Source: Zetaproteobacteria bacterium CG_4_9_14_3_um_filter_54_145
GTDB taxonomy: Bacteria; Pseudomonadota; Zetaproteobacteria; Mariprofundales; Mariprofundaceae
Length of the DNA: 42,253 nt
Assembly (NCBI GenBank): GCA_002791575.1
Contig: PFXI01000051.1
Span: 1-42,253, forward strand
Direction of reading: 5' to 3'
The notes beneath the pieces were generated by a model. That model saw nothing but the letters and a program-made list of their open reading frames with translations. It made no database searches and had not been told where the DNA came from. The position numbers were made by a program, and so were the translations under genes. Positions 16,948 through 26,107 of the stretch are shown piece by piece. Positions within the stretch are counted from its first letter, which is position 1; the number at the start of each line of letters is the position of its first letter.

Positions 16948-17706
16948 TTATTCAAAAGAGGATTTGCGATCTTTTGGTGGTAAATATCCGAGCAGCTTCT
17001 GCTCCATAATGCGCGGATTCTCGCCAACTACCAGTGACTGGACGCCGACCAGGATGATTTCATGCACCAGCATCTCCTGTTTGCTGCGGTTCTTTAACTT
17101 TCCGGACATGGGCAGGAACAGGATGTTGGCCATCAGCGCGCCGTAGAAGGTGGTCAGCAGGGCGATTGACATGGAGGGGCCGATGGATGATGGGTCGGAC
17201 ATATTTTGCAGCATCAGTACCAGGCCGACCAGCGTGCCGATCATGCCCATGGATGGGGCATAGGTACCAAGTGCGGTGAACATATCGGAACCTACCGAAT
17301 GCCGTTCGGCGATTTTATCCATCTCCATGGTCAGTATATCTTCAATGACCCTTGGCTCCTGGCCGTCAATAGCCATTTGCAGGCCTTTTGCCATGAATTT
17401 GTTGTCGATGTTTGTGACTTCGCTTTCCAGTGCAAGGATACCATCCTTGCGTACTGTCTGAGCCAGCTCTACCAGTTTGGCAATGACATCGGAGCCTGTG
17501 TCGACCTTGTACATAAACGTCTTCATCACCACGCCAATGACGCTGAGGGCCGTTTTCAGCGGATAGCCGACCAGCAGTACGCCGACTGTGCCGCCGATGA
17601 CGATCAGCATGGATGGCGGATCGATAAAGCTTGATATGCCGCCGCCGATGGCGGATACGACAAGTCCAAATGCAAGCAGTATGCCGATGATTGTTGCTAT
17701 ATCCAC
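16948..17706 (-). CDS. motA: MotA/PomA-type stator protein
   Basis: The 252-residue protein has four transmembrane helices (about 5-24, 30-50, 150-172, 180-200) and the conserved segment GTYAPSMGMIGTLVGLVLML before helix 3, plus ALLTTFYGALMANILFLP. It is of the PomA-like size. The start codon is GTG (17706), with GGAGG 6 nt upstream. MotA pentamers rotate around MotB dimers and drive the C-ring. Two different motB genes follow this single motA. Confidence 0.95.
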   Translation of the reverse strand: MDIATIIGILLAFGLVVSAIGGGISSFIDPPSMLIVIGGTVGVLLVGYPLKTALSVIGVVMKTFMYKVDTGSDVIAKLVELAQTVRKDGILALESEVTNIDNKFMAKGLQMAIDGQEPRVIEDILTMEMDKIAERHSVGSDMFTALGTYAPSMGMIGTLVGLVLMLQNMSDPSSIGPSMSIALLTTFYGALMANILFLPMSGKLKNRSKQEMLVHEIILVGVQSLVVGENPRIMEQKLLGYLPPKDRKSSFE

Positions 17707-17768
17707 GGGGTGCCTCCCGGTTCAGTGAGTCTTTGTGACTGCCGACGAAGGGCAGTGATGCAGTTAGA

Positions 17769-17786
17769 TAGCAAGAAGCGTGCTAG
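17769..17786 (-). promoter_or_regulatory. Sigma-54-like promoter before motA
   Basis: The minus strand reads CTAGCACG, CTTC, TTGCT: one mismatch to YTGGCACG-N4-TTGCW, with A in place of the -25 G, and correct spacing. Predicted start is about 17759, giving a leader of about 53 nt before the GTG. The -25 G is normally well conserved, so activity is uncertain. Confidence 0.5.
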
Positions 17787-17992
17787 TTTTTTGATCTGCC
17801 TGTAGGGGAGGGCTGATTGTTTATGTTGCAGGTTTGCCAACGGTGCAGTGCTGCCGTGTGGGGGCGGGACACTGGCAAGAGTGGATGCTTTTCTGCGCCT
17901 GGCAGGTCCTGTGTTCAGGTTTGGCCTGCATTGTCTCGGCCCGTAAGTTGCTTTTTTCCTTTATTTGTAAGTGGATATGTGATTTTCAGACG

Positions 17993-18017
17993 AAAAAAAG
18001 GGGCGCAATAGCGCCCC
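17993..18017 (-). terminator. Rho-independent terminator of the PuuD-like gene
   Basis: GGGGCGC (18000-18006) pairs perfectly with GCGCCCC (18011-18017) around an AATA loop. On the minus strand the stem is followed by seven T residues (A tract 17993-17999), a strong terminator for the gene ending at 18043. Four T residues on the plus side make it partly bidirectional. Confidence 0.9.
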
Positions 18018-18042
18018 TTTTCAGGTGATCCGTGGAAAGCTG

Positions 18043-18636
18043 TTAACCGAGCAGACGGAAGTGAGCAGACGATGCCATCAACAGCAGCATCGGAATCGAC
18101 AGGATGGTGTTGGTGCGTGAAGCGATCAGCGCACGCTTGCCTAGTGTCAGCTTCTCTTCCGGAGTGGCACCGGCAACAATGCCGAGAATCTTCTTCTGTG
18201 CAGGCCAGATGATGAACCAGACGTTGAACCACATGATGATGCCGAACAGGCCGCCAATACGGATATCCCAGCCGGGCATACCGCTACCGCCATCGCCGTG
18301 CATCATGCCCATGTAGAGGCTGATGCCGAAGATCAGGGTGAACATTGCGCCCCAGCGGAACCAGAACATGACACGGCGAACGACGCTGTCAGCCTTGAAC
18401 AGGTCGGCTTTGGTGTCGGCAGAGAGGCCACCCATTGAAGGTACCTGACAGAAGTTCAGGTAATACAACAGGCCAATCCAGGTGACGCCAGCCAGGAAAT
18501 GGCCCCAGCGAGAGAGTCCGCCTATCAGATCAGTGGTTGCAGGTACATTGCCGTCACTCAGGCCGATAGCGAGGAACAGCGCCGCCAGTACAAAGCCGGC
18601 GACCAGTGTGAGTTTATGATCGGTAAAGATTTTCAA
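18043..18636 (-). CDS. Membrane protein of the urate hydroxylase PuuD N-domain type
   Basis: A 197-residue integral membrane protein with about five helices (10-27, 46-66, 90-112, 127-148, 176-193). Segments GHFLAGVTWIGLLYYLNF, FRWGAMFTLIFGISLY and FNVWFIIWPAQKKIL resemble the membrane part of the Urate_ox_N (PuuD) family. Full PuuD proteins have a cytochrome c domain after the membrane part; here there is none, so calling it a urate oxidase would be unsafe. AAGGAG precedes the ATG. It is monocistronic with its own terminator. H46 and other in-membrane His residues might bind haem, but this is a guess. Confidence 0.75.
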   Translation of the reverse strand: MKIFTDHKLTLVAGFVLAALFLAIGLSDGNVPATTDLIGGLSRWGHFLAGVTWIGLLYYLNFCQVPSMGGLSADTKADLFKADSVVRRVMFWFRWGAMFTLIFGISLYMGMMHGDGGSGMPGWDIRIGGLFGIIMWFNVWFIIWPAQKKILGIVAGATPEEKLTLGKRALIASRTNTILSIPMLLLMASSAHFRLLG

Positions 18637-18686
18637 TATTTTCTCCTTGTGGTGCTCATATAGTGCGGCGCATAATACCTGATTAT

Positions 18687-18715
18687 TTTACTCAGGTAAG
18701 GTGTAGTTAAATTAT
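18687..18715 (+). promoter_or_regulatory. Weak sigma-70-like promoter upstream of rimP
   Basis: TTTACT (18687-18692) and AATTAT (18710-18715) are separated by 17 bp, each matching four of six consensus positions. It is the best candidate I see for the rimP-nusA-infB operon, with a leader of about 150 nt. Low confidence. Confidence 0.3.
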
Positions 18716-18825
18716 GGGTATTCCTGTGCCATTTCAAAGCACCGGTATGAGGGGCCAAACAGGCCTGCAAAGTAACCGTCTGTTGCTTTATCAAGGGTGA
18801 CTCCCTATGCTTCGCAACGTTGAAA

Positions 18826-18848
18826 GTGGGCTGCGGCTCGCTTTTTTT
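18826..18848 (+). terminator. Terminator-like attenuator in the rimP leader
   Basis: GTGGGC (18826-18831) pairs with GCTCGC (18836-18841), including two G-U pairs, over a TGCG loop, and is followed by seven T residues. It lies 25 nt upstream of the preferred TTG start of rimP, where a NusA-responsive attenuator would be placed. Confidence 0.5.
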
Positions 18849-18872
18849 GTTTTTGTAAGGCGGGAAACGATA

Positions 18873-19349
18873 TTGGAAGCAAAGATTGAATCATTGCTCA
18901 GGCCGATTGCCGATGAGCTGAGTGTTGATATCATCAAGATAAGTCTTGGTGGTGGTGGACACAACCCGTTGCTGCGCGTCATTGTGGATAAAGCAGGCGG
19001 TGTGGATTCGGATGCGCTGGCGCGAATCAGTCGCGGTCTGGCATTACAGCTGGATGTGGAAGACCTCATCAAGAGTGCTTTTCGTCTGGAAGTTACAACG
19101 CCGGGACTGGACTGGCCGCTGACCACGCGTGCGGACTTCGAACGCCATCAGGGCGAATGGTTGAAGGTGATCTTCGCCGATGGCAGCAGTCAGGAGGGGC
19201 GGAACCTCGGGCCTGCCTCTGATAGTAGTTTTAACCTGCTGGTGGATGGTGTAAAAAAGGCCAAAGCCCGGGAGTTGTTGATTGATATGGCGGATGTAAT
19301 GAAGGTGGTGCGGGCCATTAACTGGAAAGAAGTATCCCGCACAAAGTAG
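18873..19349 (+). CDS. rimP: RimP, ribosome maturation factor
   Basis: From the TTG at 18873 the product is 158 residues, close to E. coli RimP (150). Family landmarks are SLLRPIADELSVDIIKISLGGG, LLRVIVDKAGGVDSDALARISR and RLEVTTPGLDWPLTTRADFERHQG. RimP assists 30S subunit maturation. The start is chosen because the preceding 22 codons from an ATG at 18807 have no family resemblance and overlap a terminator-like hairpin, while AAGGCGGG lies about 8 nt before the TTG. It is the first gene of the nusA-infB operon. Confidence 0.92.
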   Translation: MEAKIESLLRPIADELSVDIIKISLGGGGHNPLLRVIVDKAGGVDSDALARISRGLALQLDVEDLIKSAFRLEVTTPGLDWPLTTRADFERHQGEWLKVIFADGSSQEGRNLGPASDSSFNLLVDGVKKAKARELLIDMADVMKVVRAINWKEVSRTK

Positions 19350-19407
19350 TTAATAAGGAAGCGTACAAACGCGTTTCCAGATCATACGGACAGGTGAGAA
19401 TGCGGTC

Positions 19408-20877
19408 ATGAATGTAGAAATGTTACAAGTTGCTGACGCGGTTGCGCGTGAAAAATCAGTGGATCGAGAGCTGGTTCTGGAGGCTATGGAGCAGGCGCTG
19501 AAAACTGCGGCGCGCAGAACATACCCGGGCTTGAATGTAGAAGCTGAAATTGACCGGACAACCGGTGAAATTCGTCTGTTCCACGTGCGTTGCGTGGTTG
19601 AGGAAGTTGAAGACCCCGAGAATGAGCTGACCCTGGAACAAGGTATGGCGCTGCGTGAAGATGCTGAGCAGGGCACTGAATTCCGTACCACGCTGGCGCC
19701 GATTGAGCTGGGTCGCATTGCTGCGCAGACTGCCAAGCAGGTGATTAACCAGAAAATTCGTGAGGCTGAGCGCGAGCGCGTGATTGCTGAGTATGAACCG
19801 CGTGTTGGTGAGTTGATTACCGGTATCGTCAAGCGCGTTGAGCGTGGTAATGTCTATGTCGATCTGGGTCGTGGTGAAGCAGTGATGTACCGTGAGGATC
19901 TGCTGCCGCGTGAAACATTCCGTCAGGGTGACCGTGTGCGTGCTTATCTGCGCGAAGTGAGAAATCAGCCCAAGGGGCCGGTGGTTTTCATCTCCCGTTC
20001 TGACGCCGGCATGGTGTTGCGTCTGTTTGAGCAGGAAGTGCCCGAGATTGAAGACGGTACCGTTACCATTCAGGCGATTGCCCGTGATCCGGGTTCGCGC
20101 AGCAAGATTGCCGTGATCTCTACCGATCCATCTGTGGACCCGGTCGGCGCATGTGTGGGTATGCGTGGCTCCCGCGTGCAGGCTGTGGTCAATGAGCTGC
20201 ATGGCGAAAAGATTGATATTATCGAATGGACAGATGATCCGGCGACCTTCGTGGTTAATGCGCTGGCACCTGCGGAAATTGAACGTGTGATGGTGGATGA
20301 AGCTACTAATACTATTGAAGCTGCAGTCAGCGAAGAGAATCTCGCGATTGCCATTGGCAGGCGCGGGCAGAATGTGCGCCTGGCATCCGATCTGACCGGT
20401 TGGCATATCGAGCTGATGAGTACCGGTGAAGAGAAAGAGCGCCGGCATGAAGAGGTGGCCAAAGCGCGTACTGTGTTCCAGGAAGGGCTGGATGTGGATG
20501 AAGGTTTCGCCACTGTGCTGGTGGATGAAGGATTCTACTCTCTGGAAGAGTTGGCCTACTGTGCTGCTGAAGATATCGCTGCGATTGAGGGGCTGGATGC
20601 CGAGGTTGCTCAGGAACTGCAGAAGCGAGCACGTAATGTGCTGCTGGACCAGGCCCTGAAGCAGGGTAGTGAAGAAGCTGACTCTTCAGTTTCACTGCTT
20701 GATCTGCCGGGTATGACGCGTGAGATTGCTGAGCAGTTGGCTGCACGTGAGATGACAACAGTCGAAGCGCTGGCAGATGCTGCCGGTGACGAGATTGAAG
20801 ATATCGACGGGTTGAGCCGCGAAGAGGCGGATGCCCTGATTATTGCAGCGCGCGAGGCATGCGGCTGGTTTGACTGA
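19408..20877 (+). CDS. nusA: NusA, transcription elongation/termination factor
   Basis: The 489-residue protein has the N-terminal RNAP-binding domain (1-130), S1 domain (about 135-200, GELITGIVKRVERGNVYVDLG), two KH domains (about 230-345, GACVGMRGSRVQAVVNELHGEKIDI and AIGRRGQNVRLASDLTGW), and two C-terminal acidic helix-hairpin-helix repeats (about 370-489). Layout and length match gamma/beta-type NusA. It controls pausing, termination and antitermination. It starts 58 bp after rimP. Confidence 0.97.
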   Translation: MNVEMLQVADAVAREKSVDRELVLEAMEQALKTAARRTYPGLNVEAEIDRTTGEIRLFHVRCVVEEVEDPENELTLEQGMALREDAEQGTEFRTTLAPIELGRIAAQTAKQVINQKIREAERERVIAEYEPRVGELITGIVKRVERGNVYVDLGRGEAVMYREDLLPRETFRQGDRVRAYLREVRNQPKGPVVFISRSDAGMVLRLFEQEVPEIEDGTVTIQAIARDPGSRSKIAVISTDPSVDPVGACVGMRGSRVQAVVNELHGEKIDIIEWTDDPATFVVNALAPAEIERVMVDEATNTIEAAVSEENLAIAIGRRGQNVRLASDLTGWHIELMSTGEEKERRHEEVAKARTVFQEGLDVDEGFATVLVDEGFYSLEELAYCAAEDIAAIEGLDAEVAQELQKRARNVLLDQALKQGSEEADSSVSLLDLPGMTREIAEQLAAREMTTVEALADAAGDEIEDIDGLSREEADALIIAAREACGWFD

Positions 20878-21469
20878 CTGTAGTCACCCTGAACGGCGCT
20901 GTATCATCTGCAAGCAGTCACTGCCTGCGGCAGAGATGCTGCGGCTGGTTGTCGATGCGGAAGGTCAGATATGGCCGGACCTGTTGCATAAGCTGCCGGG
21001 GCGTGGTGCTTGGCACTGTATGTCGGAAGCATGTCTGGCCGCTACAAACGACAAGCGCTTGCAGGTAATGAAACGCGATTTTTCCATTGTTCTGCCGCAA
21101 TGGAATGTACTCGGCGACCGCATCAGGCATGTGCTGGATGTTCATCTGGTGCAGATGTTTTCGCGTATTCGACGTGGTGTGGCCACAGGCAGGGATGCGG
21201 TGATGCACCGACTGTGGAATAATGCGCCGGTCATGTTGCTGCTGGCGGCTGATGCGGGTGACGCGATAACGCGGCAGGTGCAGGATGCGGCGGAAAAGAG
21301 ACAGCAGGCAGGCCATGGTTATACACTTGTGCTTGTCGCTGATCGGGACTGGCTGGGCCGGATGCTCGGACGGGAACAGGTTGCAGTGGCGGCGCTGGAT
21401 AGCTCTGCCATGGCAGAAAAATTAAAACAATATTGCGTCTGGTTTGGGCGCATGAAGGTATCAGGGTAA
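20870..21469 (+). CDS. YlxR (DUF448) fused to an L7Ae-like RNA-binding domain
   Basis: About 199 residues. The N-terminal YlxR-like domain has PERRCIICKQSLPAAEMLRLV and GRGAWHC; the C-terminal part (about 95-199) resembles L7Ae/YlxQ proteins, with FSRIRRGVATGRDAV, VMLLLAADAGDAITRQV and LGRMLGREQVAVAAL. In Bacillus these are two genes, ylxR and ylxQ, between nusA and infB; here they are one. The TTG at 20870 overlaps the nusA stop and gives MTDCSHPERRC; an upstream TTG (20843) is an alternative. Nucleic-acid binding is expected; exact role unknown. Confidence 0.88.
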   Translation: MTDCSHPERRCIICKQSLPAAEMLRLVVDAEGQIWPDLLHKLPGRGAWHCMSEACLAATNDKRLQVMKRDFSIVLPQWNVLGDRIRHVLDVHLVQMFSRIRRGVATGRDAVMHRLWNNAPVMLLLAADAGDAITRQVQDAAEKRQQAGHGYTLVLVADRDWLGRMLGREQVAVAALDSSAMAEKLKQYCVWFGRMKVSG

Positions 21470-21478
21470 TTAGGGCAG

Positions 21479-24400
21479 ATGGCGAAGCGTATTTTAGATT
21501 TGGCAAAAGAACTCGGTGTGGACGCGGCTGAAATACAGCGCGTGGCCGTTCAATGTAATGTTGTGGTGAGCGGGCCGACCAGTACACTGGATAATGATGA
21601 CCAGATAAAAATCCGGGCATCCCTGCAGGCTGCAGGCAAGTCTGAGCCGGCCAGAGCAGGTGGTAAAACCCTGACGCTGAATCGGCCGATGGTAGCAGGC
21701 CAGCCGCGCAGCGGTGGCCGTGTTGAAGGGCGGGGGCGCTCTGTCGAAGTCTCTGTTCGTCGTCGACATACACCGGCAAAAGCCCAGCCGGTTGCTGCCG
21801 ATGTGGTGCAGCCCGATAAGCCAGCCGAGGTCGTGACTGCGCCGGTCGTGACGCCGAAAGCCAAACCTATGGCGCCGGCCCAGCGAGCTGCGGCGGCAGT
21901 AGAGCAGAAGAAACAGGCAGAAGCAGAGAGCAGGGCTGCTGCAAGCCTGGAGAAAGCTGCCGCAAGCGAAAAGGCGGCTGCCGCTTCCGAAGCCAAGCAA
22001 AAATCTGTTGTAAGCGAGCCTGTTGTGACTAAACCGGAAGAGACGCAGAAGACCATCACTGAGTCACCTGTAAAAGAGCCTGTTGTGAGCAAGACAGTGG
22101 CCACACCGCAGCCTGCGGTAGTCAGGCAGGCGGCCGTCCGACAGGTCGGCGCCAAGCCGGGTGCCAAACCGGCAGGTGTTGTCAGTAAATCGGCGGAACC
22201 TGCAGGCGTGGTCAGACGCGCAGCTGTAAATCCTGCCGAAGTGGCCCGCACAAAAATTGCTGCGGCAGCAGCAGTACGCGCAGCCGCACAGGAAAAGGCT
22301 GTACAGGAGAGAATTGCCAAGCAAAGGGCAGCTCAAGCCAGAACAGCAACAAATGCACCTGCAGCAGGGCGAGACGGACAGGCCAGGCCAGCTCAGGCCG
22401 GCGCTCCGGCCAGAACCAGACAGCAGACACCGGGTGGTCCGAACCGCGGCGGCCCTCAGGGCAGACGTCCGGCAGCAGGTCCAGCAGGAGCACCGGGTAG
22501 TCGCCCTGGTGCTACGTCACCGACCCATAAAGGGCCACGCACGACGATACGCCGTGGTCTGACACCTGCCCAGATTGCAGCCTCGAAAGCACCCAGTTCT
22601 TCGCTTAAACAGATCGAACAGAAAATATCGGAAGAGCGCGCCACCAGGCGTAAAGCTCAGCAGCGTCCAACACAGGGTGGTCCTGGCGGAGCGGCAGCTA
22701 AACAGGCAATGACCCGTCGAGGTCCCTCTGTGGCGGTCTCTCCTTCAACAGATGCACCATCGGCGCCTACAGGACCGGTACAGCGTCGTCGCGGCGCACC
22801 GGGTGCTGCCCAGCGGGGTCAGCGTCGTCTATCTCCTGCCGAGAAGGCCGCACGTCGCGACTATGCATCCAAGCGCAATGTGGTATTGACGCCGCAGCAG
22901 GAAGAGCGCATGGCCAGGCTGGCCCGCGGTAGTAAACGACGTAACCAGATTACCAAGGATGACGATGATTTCGTGGTTCGCACAGTGGAAGTGACTGATC
23001 CGATCATGATTTCAGAGCTGGCCAGCCGTATGGCGATCAAGAGTGCAGAAGTGGTCAAGAAGTTGTTTGAGATGGGTAGTATGGTAACTGTTAACGAAGG
23101 TATTGATGGTGAAACAGCAGTACTGATTGTTGAAGAGTTCGGCCATAAGGCGAAAATTATCAATGCAGGTGCAGTTGAAGATGTGCTGATTGAGGATGTC
23201 TCTGCAGATGATGACTCCGATTTGCAGCCGCGTCCGCCGGTTGTGGTAGTTATGGGTCACGTTGATCATGGTAAAACATCGATTCTCGATGCCCTGCGTA
23301 AAGCGCATGTGGCAGATGGCGAAGCCGGTGGTATTACGCAGCATATCGGCGCTTATATGGTCAAGCTGGAGAGTGGCGAGCGCGTGGTGTTTATTGATAC
23401 ACCTGGCCATGAGGCGTTCACCAGCCTGCGTGCTCGTGGTGCAGGCATGACCGATGTGGCTGTACTGGTTGTGGCAGCCGATGACGGTGTAATGCCGCAG
23501 ACGGTTGAGGCATTGAATCACGCACGTGCCGCGAATGTGCCAATGATTGTTGCTGTCAACAAGATGGATAAAGAGGGTGCGGATCCTGAACGGGTGATGC
23601 GTCAGCTGGCAGATCATGGCGTACTGGCAGAGCAGTGGGGTGGCGACACGATCTTTGTGCCGGTTTCCGCCCGTAGCGGCCTGGGTCTGGATGAGTTGCT
23701 CGATATGCTGGCACTGCAAACCGAAATTCTCGAGCTCAACGCCAATCCTACACGCCGCGGCAAGGGCATCGTCATTGAATCACGTCTGGATCGTGGCCGC
23801 GGCCCGGTCGCAACCGTTCTGGTGCAGAATGGTACCTTTAAACAGGGCGATACCGTGGTTGTCGGATCGGTTACCGGCCGCATTCGTGCCATCGTAGATG
23901 AGAACGGCAAGCAGCATCGCACGGCCGGTCCGTCGATCCCGTTTGAGCTGCTGGGTCTGGACTCCGTACCGGAATCCGGACAGGAGCTGTTCGCAGTCGA
24001 GAATGAGAAACAGGCGCGTGACATTGTCCGCTATCGTAAGGACAAGGAACGCGAGCTGGGTGCGGAAGCAATGCAGCGCGCCACCATGGATGAGTTGTTC
24101 GCTAATCTGCAGAGCGGTATGAAAGAAGTACCTGTTGTGATCAAGGGCGATGTGACCGGCTCCGTTGAAGCCATGGCTGATTCACTGGCCAGAGCTGGTA
24201 CGGATGAGGTGAAGGTCAAGGTTATACACAAGGGTATCGGCGGTATTAACGAATCGGATGTTATGCTGGCTTCGGCCTCCAATGCAATTGTCATCGGCTT
24301 TAATGTGCGTCCTGAGGCCAAGGCCAAGCGTCTGGCAGAACAGGAAGGCATTGATATACGTTTCTACAAGATCATCTACGATGCCATTGATGACATGAGA

Positions 24401-24733
24401 GCTGCCATGGCCGGTGTTCTGTCGCCGAACAAGGTAGAGAAAGTGACGGGCATGGCCGAAGTGCGCGAGGTGTTCATGGCACCGAAGATCGGTGCGATTG
24501 CCGGCTGTTATGTCACCGAGGGTTTTGTTACCCGTGGTTCGCATGTACGTGTACTGCGTGATGATGTGATGATTTATGATGGTCTGCTGGCATCCCTGCG
24601 TCGCTTCCGTGATGATGTGAAGGAAGTGAAAACCGGTTTCGAGTGCGGTATCGGTGTAGAGAAGTTCAATGATGTGAAAGAAGGCGACAACTTCGAGTTT
24701 TATGTGATCGAGGAAGTGGCTGCGACACTGTAG
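21479..24733 (+). CDS. infB: InfB, translation initiation factor IF-2
   Basis: A 1084-residue IF-2, longer than E. coli IF2 (890) because of an Ala/Pro/Arg/Gln-rich linker from about residue 55 to 450. An IF2_N-like helical domain is at 1-50 and another at about 507-560. The GTPase domain starts near 590 with GHVDHGKTS, followed by DTPGHEAF (about 640) and NKMD (about 694). Domains II-IV fill the rest, ending in [13 protein letters not shown]. It recruits initiator tRNA and joins subunits. The linker is low-complexity and repetitive. Confidence 0.97.
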   Translation: MAKRILDLAKELGVDAAEIQRVAVQCNVVVSGPTSTLDNDDQIKIRASLQAAGKSEPARAGGKTLTLNRPMVAGQPRSGGRVEGRGRSVEVSVRRRHTPAKAQPVAADVVQPDKPAEVVTAPVVTPKAKPMAPAQRAAAAVEQKKQAEAESRAAASLEKAAASEKAAAASEAKQKSVVSEPVVTKPEETQKTITESPVKEPVVSKTVATPQPAVVRQAAVRQVGAKPGAKPAGVVSKSAEPAGVVRRAAVNPAEVARTKIAAAAAVRAAAQEKAVQERIAKQRAAQARTATNAPAAGRDGQARPAQAGAPARTRQQTPGGPNRGGPQGRRPAAGPAGAPGSRPGATSPTHKGPRTTIRRGLTPAQIAASKAPSSSLKQIEQKISEERATRRKAQQRPTQGGPGGAAAKQAMTRRGPSVAVSPSTDAPSAPTGPVQRRRGAPGAAQRGQRRLSPAEKAARRDYASKRNVVLTPQQEERMARLARGSKRRNQITKDDDDFVVRTVEVTDPIMISELASRMAIKSAEVVKKLFEMGSMVTVNEGIDGETAVLIVEEFGHKAKIINAGAVEDVLIEDVSADDDSDLQPRPPVVVVMGHVDHGKTSILDALRKAHVADGEAGGITQHIGAYMVKLESGERVVFIDTPGHEAFTSLRARGAGMTDVAVLVVAADDGVMPQTVEALNHARAANVPMIVAVNKMDKEGADPERVMRQLADHGVLAEQWGGDTIFVPVSARSGLGLDELLDMLALQTEILELNANPTRRGKGIVIESRLDRGRGPVATVLVQNGTFKQGDTVVVGSVTGRIRAIVDENGKQHRTAGPSIPFELLGLDSVPESGQELFAVENEKQARDIVRYRKDKERELGAEAMQRATMDELFANLQSGMKEVPVVIKGDVTGSVEAMADSLARAGTDEVKVKVIHKGIGGINESDVMLASASNAIVIGFNVRPEAKAKRLAEQEGIDIRFYKIIYDAIDDMRAAMAGVLSPNKVEKVTGMAEVREVFMAPKIGAIAGCYVTEGFVTRGSHVRVLRDDVMIYDGLLASLRRFRDDVKEVKTGFECGIGVEKFNDVKEGDNFEFYVIEEVAATL

Positions 24734-24742
24734 GGCTGAGAG

Positions 24743-25087
24743 ATGCGTAACGTTCCTACTGGCCAACAGCGGTTTCTGACAGATGTTCAGCGACTGCTTG
24801 CTACACTGATCATACGTGATGTCTCTGATCCCCGTTTTTCGGGGGTCAGCATCACCCGTATCGAGCGCTCGGGTAAACAGATGGTTACGGTCTGGGTCTA
24901 CCGCGGTGGCGTTTGCGATGCCAAGGCCTGTATGCAGGCGCTGGAAAAGATGACGCCGCATTTTGAACATGAATTACGCCGTGCCCTGCCCAAGCGCCGC
25001 CTGCCCAACCTGCGTCTGCGCTGGGATGTAAACTTTGAGAAGAGTGGTGATGTACTGCAGATGCTCAGAGATCTGGAGCGCCCTTGA
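24743..25087 (+). CDS. rbfA: RbfA, 30S ribosome-binding factor
   Basis: A 114-residue KH-fold protein: RFLTDVQRLLATLIIRDVSDPRFSGVSITRIE, VTVWVYRGG, LRRALPKRRLPNLRLRWDVNFEKSGDVLQML as landmarks (shown as separate pieces of the chain). RbfA is needed for 16S 5' end maturation and cold adaptation. It starts 9 bp after infB, the canonical place, and overlaps the next gene. Confidence 0.95.
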   Translation: MRNVPTGQQRFLTDVQRLLATLIIRDVSDPRFSGVSITRIERSGKQMVTVWVYRGGVCDAKACMQALEKMTPHFEHELRRALPKRRLPNLRLRWDVNFEKSGDVLQMLRDLERP

Positions 25088-26094
25088 GCGCAACGATGCC
25101 CGTGCCACAGTTTGCTGATATGAACTGGCAGCCGGTAATAGATGCAATCAGCAAGGCTGGCAGCATTGTCCTGATTACCCACTGTAATCCTGATGGCGAT
25201 GGCATCGGTTCACAGATGGCACTCTATGATGCGTTGACCGAATCCGGCACTCGTTGTGTATCGATGCACAACCGCGATGGTGTACCCCGAATTTACTCCT
25301 TTTTAACACATGCTGATCAGGTTCAGATGGGCGAATGGCCACTGGATGCAGCAACACCCGATCTCATCATTGCACTCGATTGCGGTGCGCGTGGTCGTCT
25401 GGGTATGCCGGATGCATGGTTTGACGGTCCTACACTGCTTAATATCGACCACCATGCCAGCAATCGCCTGTTTGGCGATATCAATATCGTTGACGCCCGT
25501 TATTGTGCTACAGGGGCAATGATATTTGATCTACTGATTGCAATGCATATGCCGCTGAACAAGGACCGCGCCAGCGCCATTTATGCTGCGGTTCTGACCG
25601 ATACTGCCAGCTTCAGGCTGGCCAGCAGCACGCCGGCAGTCTACCGCATGGCTGCAGATCTGGTGAAAGCCGGAGCCGAGCCATGGCCGATCACTGTACA
25701 GGTGTATGAGAGTCGTTCTCTGGCCGGTATGCATATCATGACCGCCTGCCTGGATACGCTGGAGATGCGCGATAACAACCGCTCCGCCTGGGTCTATGTG
25801 ACTACGGATATGTACACAAAGACAGGTGCGGATGTCGAGGATACCGAAGGACTGATCGATTATGCGCGCAGTATCGACGGTGTTGAAGTGGCGGTGTTTA
25901 TACGCTGCGACGAGCATGCGGCCGATCGCTGGAAAGTCAGCTTTCGTGGTAAAACCTTTGCCAATGTCGGTACCCTTGCAGCAGAGCTGGGCGGGGGCGG
26001 CCATGCCCATGCTGCCGGCTGCCAGTTATCGGGTACCCTCGATGATGTGCGTGAACGCGTGCAGGCGGTCGTCAGCCGCACTCTTTTCAACTAA
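25084..26094 (+). CDS. nrnA: DHH-family phosphoesterase, NrnA-like
   Basis: A 336-residue DHH/DHHA1 protein. Motifs: NPDGDG (35-40), LDCGARGRLGM (98-108), NIDHH (120-124), LTDTASF, and C-terminal GGGGHAHAAG (about 300-310). NrnA enzymes degrade nanoRNA and dephosphorylate pAp. Its location between rbfA and truB is seen in many bacteria, fitting RNA turnover. The TTG at 25084 overlaps the rbfA stop, with GGAG close upstream; ATG at 25096 or 25120 would remove 4 or 12 residues. Confidence 0.9.
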   Translation: MSATMPVPQFADMNWQPVIDAISKAGSIVLITHCNPDGDGIGSQMALYDALTESGTRCVSMHNRDGVPRIYSFLTHADQVQMGEWPLDAATPDLIIALDCGARGRLGMPDAWFDGPTLLNIDHHASNRLFGDINIVDARYCATGAMIFDLLIAMHMPLNKDRASAIYAAVLTDTASFRLASSTPAVYRMAADLVKAGAEPWPITVQVYESRSLAGMHIMTACLDTLEMRDNNRSAWVYVTTDMYTKTGADVEDTEGLIDYARSIDGVEVAVFIRCDEHAADRWKVSFRGKTFANVGTLAAELGGGGHAHAAGCQLSGTLDDVRERVQAVVSRTLFN

Positions 26095-26107
26095 GCAATA
26101 TAACCCA

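Larger units (their letters stand above)
17707..18042. other. 336-bp intergenic region between motA and the PuuD-like gene
   Basis: No convincing gene is present; short ORFs here lack family resemblance or ribosome-binding sites. It contains the sigma-54-like element before motA (17769-17786) on the minus strand and, at the far end, the terminator of the PuuD-like gene (around 18000-18017). The stretch 17820-17980 shows nothing I can assign. Confidence 0.7.

Noticed and set aside
17817-18028. Two short plus-strand frames downstream of motA's promoter region
   Set aside because: They run through the terminator hairpin, have no RBS and no family resemblance.
19456-20448. 330-codon open frame antisense to nusA
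   Set aside because: It is a shadow of the nusA frame: nusA has full domain homology, and the antisense product is His/Thr-rich with no recognisable family or ribosome-binding site.
21479-24733. Ala/Pro-rich repeats in infB as a separate repeat element
   Set aside because: They are in frame and match the known low-complexity linker of IF-2 proteins.
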